Source: Oenanthe sinensis
Lineage: Eukaryota > Streptophyta > Magnoliopsida > Apiales > Apiaceae
NCBI GenBank assembly: GCA_028671895.1
Contig: CM053802.1
Location: 16,003,631 to 16,067,630 of the forward strand
Length of the DNA: 64,000 bases
Reading direction: 5' to 3'
Translations under genes and position numbers: made by a program
Notes under the pieces: generated by a model
What the model saw: only the letters and a program-made list of their open reading frames with translations
What the model was told of the DNA's origin: nothing
Databases searched by the model: none
Part shown: piece after piece, positions 10,787 to 20,478 of the stretch
Layout of the letters: each line of letters starts with the position of its first letter
How positions within the stretch are numbered: the stretch's first letter is position 1

Positions 10787-12526
10787 TTAGCTTGGAATTT
10801 GTTCCAGCGCTTCAGCAAAAGGTAGGTTGATGTGTAGTTTCTTGAAAACTTCCATGAATTTAGCAAACTGTTTGTCCGATTTCTGCTTCTGAAGTCTTTT
10901 AGGAAATGGTGGAGGAGGAAATACTTTCTTGTTATCACTCTCTTTCTCTGCACTACTTTTCTCCTCTGAAAAACTCATTTTTTTCATGATCGGTTCCTCC
11001 TGCACAACATTTTCTGCAGAATTTTCCACTTCGGCAGTGAGGGGAGGCGCGCCCGCGCCTAAGGAAGCGCGCCCGCGCTCCACATCCTGCCCAGACTGCT
11101 GATGTTCTTCGTTTTATGGAATTTCGACCTCCTGATTGTTCGTAACCCTTCCAGAACGCAATGTAATAGCGTGTATCTGTTCCTTGCTTTCTTTCTTGCC
11201 TGGATTAGCCTTTGTGTCACTTGGTAACTGTCCCTGAGGTATGTTTAGAAGAGCACTTGCTAGTTGACCAATTTAGTTTTCCAACGTTTTCAGAGTTACA
11301 GCTTGACTCTTATACATCATTCTCAATTCCTCCATCTCTGAATTTCATTCGAATGCCCTTGTCCTCCTTGAGGTTGTTGATGGAAACCAGGAGGGTTGTA
11401 TGATTGTCTTGGTGCATGGGATTGTTGAGGACTAGAATTGTTGAAAGGCCTCGGTCCGAATTGCTGACCTTGCGATGGTTGCGGCATGACATTCTGATTG
11501 TTTCTCCAACTGAAGTTAGGATGGTTCCTGTTGTTGGGGTGATAAGTATTAGGTGCCGGTTGTGTAGGCCTCTGAAAGTTGCTGACAAAATGCCCGAATC
11601 GCTAGAAATAGCACACTGAGTTGTCTCGTGAGCACCTGCACACAAGTCACAAACCATAGCGACTTGCTGAATCCCTGCCTTGGACAATGCATCCACCTTC
11701 ATAGATAGAGCCTGTAGCTGAGCTGTTATAGCCGTGGCAGCGTCCACTTCAAAAACACCTGCAGTTTTACTCTGTGGTAATCGCTGAGTAGGATTCTGAT
11801 ACTCGTTAGCAGCCATCATTTCAATCAAGTCATAAGCTTCTTCATAGCTCTTGGCCCAAAGAGCTCCTCCGGATGCTGCATCAAGCATAGGTTGTGAATG
11901 ATTCAACCCATTATAGAAACCGTTAATGACCATCCAATCTGGCATCCCATGATGGGGACACTTTCGAAGCATTTTTTATACCTTTCCCAAGCCTCACACA
12001 ACGTTTCTCCATAATGTTGATTGAACTGTGTAAGAGCGTTCCTCATGGCTGCCGTCTTAGCCATAGGAAAGAATTTAGTCAGAAACTTTTATGCGAGATC
12101 CTCCCAAGTAGTTATAGAACCTACTAGCAGCGAGTGCAACCAGCTTTTTGCCTTGTCTCGTAGAGAGAACGGAAATAGCCTCAGCTTTATAGCATCTTCA
12201 GAAACCCCGTTTGTTTTGAAGGTATCACAGATCTCGATGAAGTATCTGATATGCATATTAGTGTCCTCAGCAGGTGAACCCCCAAACTGCACAGAATTCT
12301 GAACCATTTGAAACGTGCCCGGTTTAATTTCGAAATTATTTGCCGCAATAGCCGGCCTAACAATGCTTGACTGAATGTCATTGATCTTCGGCTGGGAGTA
12401 ATCCTTTAGAGCTTTCACTGGATCCCCCATCACTAATTCTGGCTCAATTTCTGGAACTGCAATTCCCCTCTCTTCGTCTAAGTGTACTTCCAGTTTTTCC
12501 TTACTCGATTGAGAACGCGTACGCAT
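10787..12526 (-). pseudogene. Athila gag, broken
   Basis: The frame starts at ATG 12526 (MRTRSQSSKE), about 120 bases inside the primer site. A retrotrans_gag-type capsid core follows (IKPGTFQMVQNSVQFGG, LRLFPFSLRDKAKSWL). There is an in-frame stop at about 12086-12088, a frameshift near 11970, and another after the degenerate zinc-knuckle region (CDLCAGAHETTQC). The C-terminal piece (11083-10787) starts in a GC-rich palindrome pair at about 11043-11081 and is lysine/glutamate rich. Confidence 0.85.
11040..11082. repeat. GC-rich palindrome pair inside Athila gag
   Basis: Two adjacent units, AGGCGCG-CC-CGCGCCT and AAGCGCG-CC-CGCGCTC, repeat the LTR motif with inverted centre (CC instead of GG on the plus strand) and are translated as part of gag. 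Confidence 0.8.
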
Positions 12527-12645
12527 ACACGATCAATTATCTGAAATCACGGAACAAATAAGAATGATTAGTAACAATTCCCAATCAGTGATATCTAATG
12601 ACCACTGATGATAAGCACATTAACTAAACAAAACAATGATCCGAG

Positions 12646-12663
12646 TCCCCGGCAGCGGCGCCA
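12646..12663 (-). other. Athila primer binding site (tRNA-Asp)
   Basis: The plus strand reads TCCCCGGCAGCGGCGCCA, one base different from the 3' end of plant tRNA-Asp(GTC). It lies six bases inside the 5' LTR, as expected for a minus-strand element. Confidence 0.85.
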
Positions 12664-12669
12664 AAAACT

Positions 12670-14091
12670 TGTTCGCACTTTATTCACGCAAGAGAACGTG
12701 GTCACAAGTAATACAGTAATAACTAGGATACGTTCCCACAGAGACTTGACTTGCTTACGTTTAGCTCACTTATACACCAGAATATAGTTATGTTTCACTG
12801 CTAAGAAAATGAACAAATTGGTGCTTTGATTACACTAATGATTAAAACTTAACGATTTACTTATATGAAATAAACATGGGATTTCAACTTCATTAATTAT
12901 CTCATCTAGAATCTTATGCCTTTTCAACCTAACATTTGAAAGTGATGATAACTGATCAGACCCTCAAAACTGATAAACGCCAACTTTCAATGTACGCTTA
13001 CCATCCTAATAAACATCCACAATTGATAGAAGTCAATTAGTCAACCACTATGCTTAGTCCCTATATGTCTATAGAAATTGAAAACATAATGGCCTAAGCA
13101 CAAGAATCCATAAAATCACATAGTCAGTGCAAGGCAGTTAGAATTACACCACAAATTAATATATGCTCTTAACATGCAAAAACCTATGCTAGCATGGTAT
13201 GTTCTAAACCCTAGATCCACTTTCGCATTCACGAGGATTTAACAAACAATCATAAATGTTCGCGATGCATTTACAATGAATAAGCTTAACCATACTAGGA
13301 TATCCATAACAATCACACACTTTGGCATAAAAACAATCAATATCTAGAATCGATAGAAAAATCCATTAAAATCCCATGACAACGCTTAGCCCATAATTGG
13401 GTTATCCGCCATCATGGGTTCAATTGAAAACATAGTAGACAACCAATTATAAATAAAATACTGATATTAATTGCAAGAGTATATGAAACAACCGATCATC
13501 CACGTGGTAGAAAATTACAAAAGAAATAGTTCGAACTAAATCACCCAAGATAGCTTGATGACCTAATTATCTTCCTTGGTGGCTCACAAAGTACTACTAC
13601 TTTCTAAGATACCATCCCCCCATAAAAATAAAATCCTGATATTTTTATACTAGGTTATATAAAAACCAAATATCCATGGGCCTGGGCCTTAAAAGTTATC
13701 CAAACTGCAAAAGAAATAAATAAACTCCGATTGGGGCGCGGGCGCTCTTGACGAAGCGCGGGCGCGCTTGCCTTTTCCTGTTGAAGCGCAGGCGCGCTTG
13801 GTGAGGCACGGGCGCGCCTGCAGCTTCTGCCCAGCAGTTGATTTTCTTGCCCGTTTGCTCTTTTAACGACTCGTCTTGCCCTCTCTTGATCTCAACTCAA
13901 GCCTTGATCTTCCTTATTTGAAATCCCAGCTCATATACCACCAACTTATGCAATTATTCCTCAAACCTGCTTCAACCTGTAATCTGCACACCAAAGACAC
14001 AAAACACATAAAAAGACACTACATACTTGGGCAAAAGCGATCAATTTAAGCCGAATTAGAACGTCTATAGTGGACAAAAAGTCCACTAACA
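12670..14091 (-). repeat. Athila 5' LTR (right copy)
   Basis: 1422 bp, TGTTCGC to CTAACA. It aligns end to end without indels to 2927-4348 with about 38 substitutions by eye (about 2.7 percent). The GC-rich palindromes lie at about 13733-13822. Confidence 0.95.
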
Positions 14092-15575
14092 ACCATCACA
14101 GAAATGTATGATAGGTTTACCAAACTCCTGAATGAGATGGCTAACTTGGTAAAGTGTATAACTCTTAAGACACAAATACCAAGTTTCTGAGAGCCCTTCC
14201 TGAAAAGTGGGACAACAAAACAACTTCTATAAAGGAAGCTAGAGATTGGGATGAAATAACTCTAGAAGAATTGTATGGCAGACTCAAGACATATGATTTA
14301 GAGATGCAACAGAGAAAGAACAAGAAATCTGGAAAAGCAAAATATGTGGCACTCTTAATTGAGTCTGAGAAAGAACAACATGAAGAACCCTCAGAAACTA
14401 GAATCAAAGAATCAAAGAAAAAGGTCAAAATTGTTATTGAGTCAGAGTCTACTAACACAGACTCTGATTCAGATGATGAAATTGATTTGATTCAAATGAT
14501 GGCTATGTTTGCTAAGAATCTCAAAAGGATGAAATTCAATAAAAGAACTGGAAAATTTAGCGAGAGGCCAACATTCAGAAAAGACGATGAAAAAGTTGAG
14601 AAAAACAATAGCACTATAATCAAGCTTAACAAGGCAAAAGTCAAGTACTTCAGCTGTGGAATATTGGAGCATTTTGCCAGTGAGTGTAGAAAATCTAAAA
14701 ATCAAGGCAAAGGAAAGTCATTCATCTCAACAAGAAAGGATTGGACAGATTCAAGCTCAGATGATGAAATAGATTATGAAAATCTAGCATTGATGATTGT
14801 CTCCTCAGAAAAGTCAGAATCTCCTAAAAAAAACCCTCATCTCCTAAATCTCATGTATCAATCTTTTATAATTTCTTTACTTAATTTAGAATCTGATGGT
14901 ATAAAGATTGTTCAAAGTGAAGTTAAAAAGTTAATGACTAATTTTAGATCATTTACAAATGACAATGATATGTTAACAGAAGAAAATCTAATCTTAACAA
15001 GTAGGAATAACCACCTAGAGTCTGAATTAGTTCTTATGGAAGAATATAAAAAGGATTCTGAGAAGTATAAACACAACCATGCTGAAATCTTAAAGGCATA
15101 TGATTATGTTAGAAAAGAACTAGAAGAAGAAAGATTTAAGTTCAAAGTATGGATAAATTTAGGAAAAAAAGTTCAGGAAATTCTCAACAATCAAAATGTG
15201 TGTCAAACTGCTGGTCTAGGCTATGACAGGAGTCAAGGGAAAACACCTATTGTTGGGAATGATGACAATGTAGAAGCTATCCAAGTCAATAAGACTAAAG
15301 ACAAGAGCACATTTACTCATGTTAAGTTTGTGACTTCTGAAGTTAAGACTGAGTTACCTAAAGGAACCACAAACTCATCTGTCAATAACCCCCCTACTGT
15401 TGATAAAAAGATAGATGAATCAGGAGAAAAGAAAGCTAAGAAAAATATAAATATAAGGTTTCTTATATCTAAGTCCAAGTTAAAGGAAAGGCTAGATAAT
15501 TTACCAGAGTTTGGCAAAGCTAGGAGGAAGAGGAATGACAACGAAGGCATTAACAAAGTCAACAACTATAAATAA
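14092..15575 (+). pseudogene. Copia-1 gag, C-terminal part with degenerate zinc knuckles
   Basis: Gag resumes after Athila (EMYDRFTKLLNEMANL, then LEELYGRLKTYDLEMQ). A long basic, Ser/Lys-rich open frame (14271-15575) includes FSCGILEHFASEC, a CCHC knuckle whose first cysteine position is tyrosine. A coiled-coil-like Glu/Lys stretch lies at residues ~220-280 of this frame. TAA at 15573-15575 ends it. Two further degenerate CCHC motifs lie downstream at about 15600-15650 and 15718-15762. The gag is long for a Copia element, as in Sireviruses. Confidence 0.8.
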
Positions 15576-15752
15576 GATCCTAATACTCCTAGGAAGAAAT
15601 GTTATAGATGTGGAAACCACAACCATCTTACTCTAGATTATAAAATAAAAATTGAGAAGAAATCAGAGTCTAAATCCCCTCAAACTCTGACTAGTCACTA
15701 CATTCCACATAAACCCTATTATCATTGTGGTAACATATATCACTCTATTTAT

Positions 15753-16437
15753 ATGTGTAGGAACTATCATGATTTGTATTACAATTTTTATGAGCTAAAA
15801 TCTTCTATTGATAAAAGTTGGTATGACACTGTCAAGACTCCATCAGAGTCTAAGGCAACAAAGGAAACAGGTAAATCCAAAGTAAAATTTTCTAAATCTG
15901 TTTCCTCAAAACATCTAACTAGTTATCTGTATGTAGGGAACAAGGGCAATGAAAAGATCTCTAGTCCTGGACAGTGGATGCTCAGGATACATGATTGGAA
16001 AGAAATCCCTACTTACAGACTTTGTGGAAATGGTTGGCCCAGATGTATCTTTTGGAGATAACAACAAAGGACAAACATTGGGATATGGAAAAATTATACT
16101 TGAAAATGTCTTCATTGAAGAAGTAGCTCTAGTTGATGGTTTGAAACACAACTTGATCAGTATTAGTCAACTTAGTGATAAAGATTACCATAATGGCTTT
16201 GACAACAAAGAATGTCATGTGACTCACAAAGAAACGTGCATTTTAGTTTTCAAAGGGTATAGACATGGTAACATATATGAATCCAGCTTGGAGGATTGCA
16301 CTTACAATGAAATTATTTGTCTATATAGCAAGGCCTCAACTGAAGCTAGAAATGACACAAGAAACCGTCACACATCAACTTCAAAACACTCAATAAGTTA
16401 GTGAAACAAAGTCTTGTGAGAGGATTACCACAAATTG
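15753..16437 (+). pseudogene. Copia-1 protease and start of integrase region
   Basis: The frame from 15949 carries the protease site LDSGCSGYMIG followed by VDGLKHNLISISQLSD, the usual Copia protease/pre-integrase text. In a different frame from about 16356 the pre-integrase His-Lys...LSH-type segment reads HINFKTLNKLVKQSLVRGLP. Two frameshifts therefore separate gag, protease and integrase. The homology stops abruptly at about 16441. Confidence 0.8.
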
Positions 16438-16441
16438 ATTT

Positions 16442-17246
16442 TGTCCTTAAACTATTTTTTCGTAATTAAGTCCCTAAACTATATAATTTTTTATTTAAGT
16501 TCTTAAATGATTTATTTTCCTAATTACATCCTTAAACTATATATATTTTTCGATTTAGGACTTTAAATAAAATAATTTCTTAATTCCGTCCTTAGATTAA
16601 TTTTTTTAAACAAATGTCAATATAATTATTAATGTAACACTTGTTAATTTACTAATGTGAACTAATTAAATTAAAATAAAAAGGTTTTATTAGGTTTAAT
16701 TGAGTTAGTTATTTTAAACTAATAATAATATATATTATTTAAAAATTTAAAGTGAATTATTATAATAAATATATGAATTTCAACAACAAAAATTAGTAAA
16801 TGTAATGATATAAATGATTTATTTTCTCGGAACTGATTAAAATAATAAATTTTAATAATAAGAACTAAATAGTATAAAGTTGTATATATGTCAATTAATA
16901 TATATAACTTAATTATATTTTAATATTATATATGTTTTCAATATAGTTTAAAAATTAATTTTTAATTTTAAATATATATGTTAAAATAAGCAAATGTCCC
17001 ATTAATAATTAAATTGATATTTGTTAAAAAAAAATTAGATAGAAAGATCTAATTTCAAAACAAAATTTAATTAAAAAATTCAATTAAGAAATTATTTTAT
17101 TTAAGGATTACAAAATAAATAGTTTAAGTACTTAAATCCAAAGATTATATAGTTTAAAGACTCAATTAAGGAAAAAAATAGTTTAAGGACTTAAACTCAA
17201 AAAATTCTATAATTTAGGGATGTCCTAATTGATTTTCCTCTTAAAA
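16442..17246 (+). mobile_element. Terminal-inverted-repeat element, copy B
   Basis: AT-rich, noncoding. Its first 320 bases repeat 1555-1901 directly with scattered differences. Its right end (about 17100-17242) is the inverted counterpart of the left arm of copy A, ending TTGATTTTCCTCTT. It lacks its own outer left arm (about 85 bp). It adjoins the broken end of copia-1. Confidence 0.65.
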
Positions 17247-17838
17247 AAAATAAGTATTAAATATATTCGAGTGACTTTAACATTTTTCTCTTCATTAATT
17301 GGGGTGCATCTTCTAACAAAAAATAATTATTATCTAAAGTGATAAATGGTAGAGTTTATTTGTTTGAATTTAAAATAATGTTTAATTGTAAGTTAAAAAA
17401 TATGTGTTTTTGTAATAATTTAAAAACTGATTTAAATTTAAAAAAAAATACTTAAAGATACTAGTTGGTAGAAGATTTTTTAAAAAAACTTACTTTTTTT
17501 ATTTATAATAAAAAACAACTTACCGCGCTTAATTTGTCAAGTAGCAGTGTATACGGTGTCTTCTCTGTCTAAAGGGCGAAAGTGTAAGGTGTAAGTGAAG
17601 AGAATTGAACTAATGCTATGAATGACCCAGTAGGAGAACGGTCTTTTGCTCGCCCAACAGTCCTTTAAAGTTCATCTGAGACTTACCAAAATCCTGAAAT
17701 TTCAAAGCCATCACACCATCTCTATATAATGTAAATCCTTCAGAACTTGATAGGTATCAAGGTCCAGAGAGCGATATAAGAGGGATAGGATTGTCAACTA
17801 TCTATTATATGATTAGACAACAAATGATTTCAAGAAGG
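17247..17838. other. Unassigned sequence left of copia-2
   Basis: AT-rich to about 17520, then about 320 bases of more balanced composition without an open frame. It joins 25935-26095 across the copia-2 insertion. I recognise no gene or element. Confidence 0.4.
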
Positions 17839-18374
17839 TGTTAGGAAGCAAACACTGATGGCTGTCAGAGAATACAAGTCAGAGTTTACATTACTGACGT
17901 CATCAGAGTTTAAGGAACTGTCGGACAGAGTTTACTCTATCAGAGAATACTCAATCAGAGTTTACTCTAACAGAAAATGCTCTATCAGATAATAACAACC
18001 GACAGAGTTTATTATCAGAGTTTGTCAGGAAGCAATTCGAATCAGAGTCTGAATAGGAAAGTAAGAAGGAATCCGAATGCAAGACTATTTCCTTATGTAA
18101 AGTTATTCTATTTCTAATCTGATTTGTAATTGAATTGTAACTGTGTCTATATAAACACAGACATAGGTTAACATTAAAATATCGATCAAGTCTTATTTTT
18201 TAATAACCTAGCATCTCTTAAGAATAAACAACTTCTTAAGAGAGTTTTGTAACCTTTTCTTAATCTTTAATACATAACAGTATTCATCTTTTACATACTT
18301 GTGTTCTTAATCGATTTACTGGTACTATTACATTCAACCCCCCTTCTGTAATAGTTTATCTTTCTGGGCAAATA
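17839..18374 (+). repeat. 5' LTR of copia-2
   Basis: TGTTAGGAAGC to GGGCAAATA. The terminal CA has become TA relative to the right LTR. TATA box TATATAAA lies at 18148-18155. The first half holds seven copies of CAGAGTTT or CAGAGTCT. Confidence 0.93.
18148..18155 (+). promoter_or_regulatory. LTR TATA box of copia-2
   Basis: TATATAAA occurs in the right half of the LTR in the context GTGTCTATATAAACAC and is conserved in the right LTR. RNA start is expected about 30 bases downstream. Confidence 0.6.
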
Positions 18375-18376
18375 AG

Positions 18377-18386
18377 TGGTATCAGA
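18377..18386 (+). other. Primer binding site of copia-2 (initiator tRNA-Met)
   Basis: TGGTATCAGA lies two bases after the LTR, identical to that of copia-1. Confidence 0.85.
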
Positions 18387-18389
18387 ACA

Positions 18390-19814
18390 ATGCTAGAAAT
18401 GAAGGATGCGGATTGGGTTACTGCAATGCAGGAAGAATTAAATGAGTTTAAAAGAAATGAAGTTTGGACACTAGTACTCAGGACAAAGAACAGATCTATT
18501 GTAGGCACAAAATGAGTATTCAGGAATAAGACAGATTCTGATGGAATCATTACAAGAAATAAGGCAAGACTAGTAGCTAAAGGCTATTCTCAACAGGAAA
18601 GCATTTATTATGATGAAACATATGCACCAGTAGCCAGACTTGAAGCAATCATAATTTTTCTTATTTATGCTGCAGATAAGAAATTCAAGGTCTACCAGAT
18701 GGATGTTAAAAGTGCATTTTTAAATGGTGAACTTGAAGAAGAAGTCTATGTTGAACAACCACCTGGCTTTGTCAATCCAAAATATCCAAATCATGTCTAC
18801 AGACTGGATAAAGCTTTATATGGACTAAAACAAGCACCAAGGGCTTGGTATGAAACTTTAGCTTTATTCTTACTTGAAAGTGGTTTCACTAGAGGTACAA
18901 TTGATAAAACCTTGTTTTATAGAACTCAAGGTAAGGATCTATTATTGGTACAAATATATGTTGATGATATAATATTTGGTTCCACTAATGAGAAGCTCTG
19001 TGAAAGATTTTCAAAGTTAATGCAGTCCAGGTATCAAATGAGCATGATGGGAAAATTGAGTTATTTTCTAGGATTACAAGTAAAACAGACTGAGGAATGG
19101 ATATCCATCAATCAGTCTAAATATACAAAGAATCTAATCATAAAATTTCAAATGCAAGACTCTGCATCTGCTACAACACTTATGGCTACTGCAACAAAGC
19201 TTGACCAAAATACTGGAGAACCTGTTGACATGACAGCATACAGAGGAATGATTGGTTCTTTACTTTATCTGACTGTAAGTAGACCAGACATCATGTTTGC
19301 AACATGTCTATGTGCTAGATTTTAAGCAGATCCAAGAGCACCTCATTTGATAGCTGTAAAGAGGATTTTCAGATATCTCAAGGGCACTATTAATCTTGGC
19401 TTATGGTATCCTAGAGAGTCTGATTTTAAATTAATTGTCTATTCAGATGCTGACTTTGCAGGATGTAAAATTGACAGAAAAAGTACAAGTGGTAGTTGTC
19501 AATTTCTGGGTGGAAGACTAGTGTCATGGTCTAGAAAGAAGCAGAAATCAATCTCAACATCAACAGCAGAGGCTGAATATATAGATGCAGGAAGCTGTTG
19601 TGCACAGATCTTATGGATGAAAAATCAACTGTTGGATTATGGTTTGAACTTTTCTAAAATTCCTATTTACTATGATAATCAAAGTGTTATTGCAATGACA
19701 GGAAATCCAGTTCAACATTCTCTGACAAAGCACATCAGTATCAGATATCATTTCATAAGGGAACGTGTTATGGAAGGCACAATTGAATTACATTTTGTTC
19801 CCACAGATCAATAA
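18390..19814 (+). pseudogene. Copia-2 reverse transcriptase and RNase H
   Basis: From an ATG only a few bases after the primer site (18390) the frame reads as the start of Copia RT (KDADWVTAMQEELNEFKRNE). It continues through MDVKSAFLNGELEEEVYVEQ, KALYGLKQAPRAWYE and the catalytic IYVDDIIFGS, then RNase H with YSDADFAGCKIDRKSTSG and STAEAEYIDAGSC. In-frame stops occur near 18513 and at 19323-19325, and more follow 19814. The RT catalytic aspartates are present. The product would be an RT-RH without protease or integrase. Sequence style is Sirevirus/Maximus-like, an inference. Confidence 0.9.
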
Positions 19815-20478
19815 ATAGCAGATATTTACTAAGCCATTACCTGAAAGCAACATTTAACAGATTGGTTTCTGAATTAGGGATGGTGACAAGTGGGTCAACT
19901 TGACTTAGCAAGTTTCAGATAATCAGAGTATATGTCAGAGTATGAGATAAACTCTGATAAAAGATGAAGTAAACTCTGATGAAGCAAACTCTGAACATTA
20001 CAACATCTTATCTCTGATCACAAGTTATCAGTGTTTATGGTAAACTCTGTCAGAGACTGTGGTAAACTCTGACAGTTCATTCTAAACTCTGACTCTTATA
20101 AACTCTGACTTGTTAAATTCTGTTTAAGTAGTAAACTCTGAGATCATATTTATGACATCATATTTCATTTTTGTGACATCATAATTATCATTCTCTGATT
20201 GGATTTGAAACGAGGTGCCTGTAACTCACGAATGACGGTTTATATACTTATTCAGATATACAAACACTTGTCGTATATTGGAACTTGTATTAATTATTGC
20301 TCTTCAAATCAATTTTCGCCACGTGTCCCACTACGGGTTTTATACAAATGAAAAGGCACAGATTAATTTTAATTATCATTTTTTTTATTGATCTGTCTCC
20401 ATTATTCTTCATTTTCTCTTCTTCCCTAAGTTTCTCAAAAACCCTAACTGTTCCAAACTGCACATTTTCAATATTTCA
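19815..20478 (+). other. Copia-2 spacer with AAACTCTGA repeats
   Basis: Noncoding. At least seven copies of AAACTCTGA and several of CAGAGT occur between 19920 and 20140. It separates RNase H from the giant ORF. Confidence 0.8.

Larger units (their letters stand above)
2927..14091 (-). mobile_element. Athila-type Ty3/Gypsy retrotransposon, complete but defective
   Basis: This is a full-length element on the minus strand, 11,165 bp. Both LTRs are 1422 bp. The order is gag (12526 leftwards), protease, RT, RNase H, integrase, then an additional post-pol ORF (6738-5600), a noncoding spacer and a polypurine tract. The primer site matches tRNA-Asp. The flanks GCTAT (2922-2926) and ACCAT (14092-14096) look like a 5-bp target duplication that has since taken two transitions. 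By eye the LTRs differ at about 38 of 1422 positions, nearly all transitions. Gene order, primer type and the extra ORF place it in the Athila lineage. Every coding region carries stops or frameshifts. Confidence 0.92.
1902..16441 (+). mobile_element. Copia-1: Ty1/Copia element (Sirevirus-like), truncated 3', split by Athila
   Basis: This element has one 5' LTR, a tRNA-Met type primer site, gag, zinc knuckles, protease and the first ~30 residues of the pre-integrase domain, then stops at about 16441 where copy B begins. Integrase core, RT, RNase H and the 3' LTR are missing. An 11.2-kb Athila element sits within gag (2927-14091). The reading frames carry several stops and at least two frameshifts, so the element is dead. 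The LTR start TGTTAGGAA, LTR length and PBS spacing match copia-2, which indicates the same lineage. Confidence 0.85.

Noticed and set aside
15317..15565. Minus-strand hydrophobic frame in copia-1 gag
   Set aside because: Antisense of the Lys-rich gag tail; no independent support.
17521..17838. Possible host gene exon left of copia-2
   Set aside because: Composition is gene-like but stops occur in all frames read and no family motif appears.
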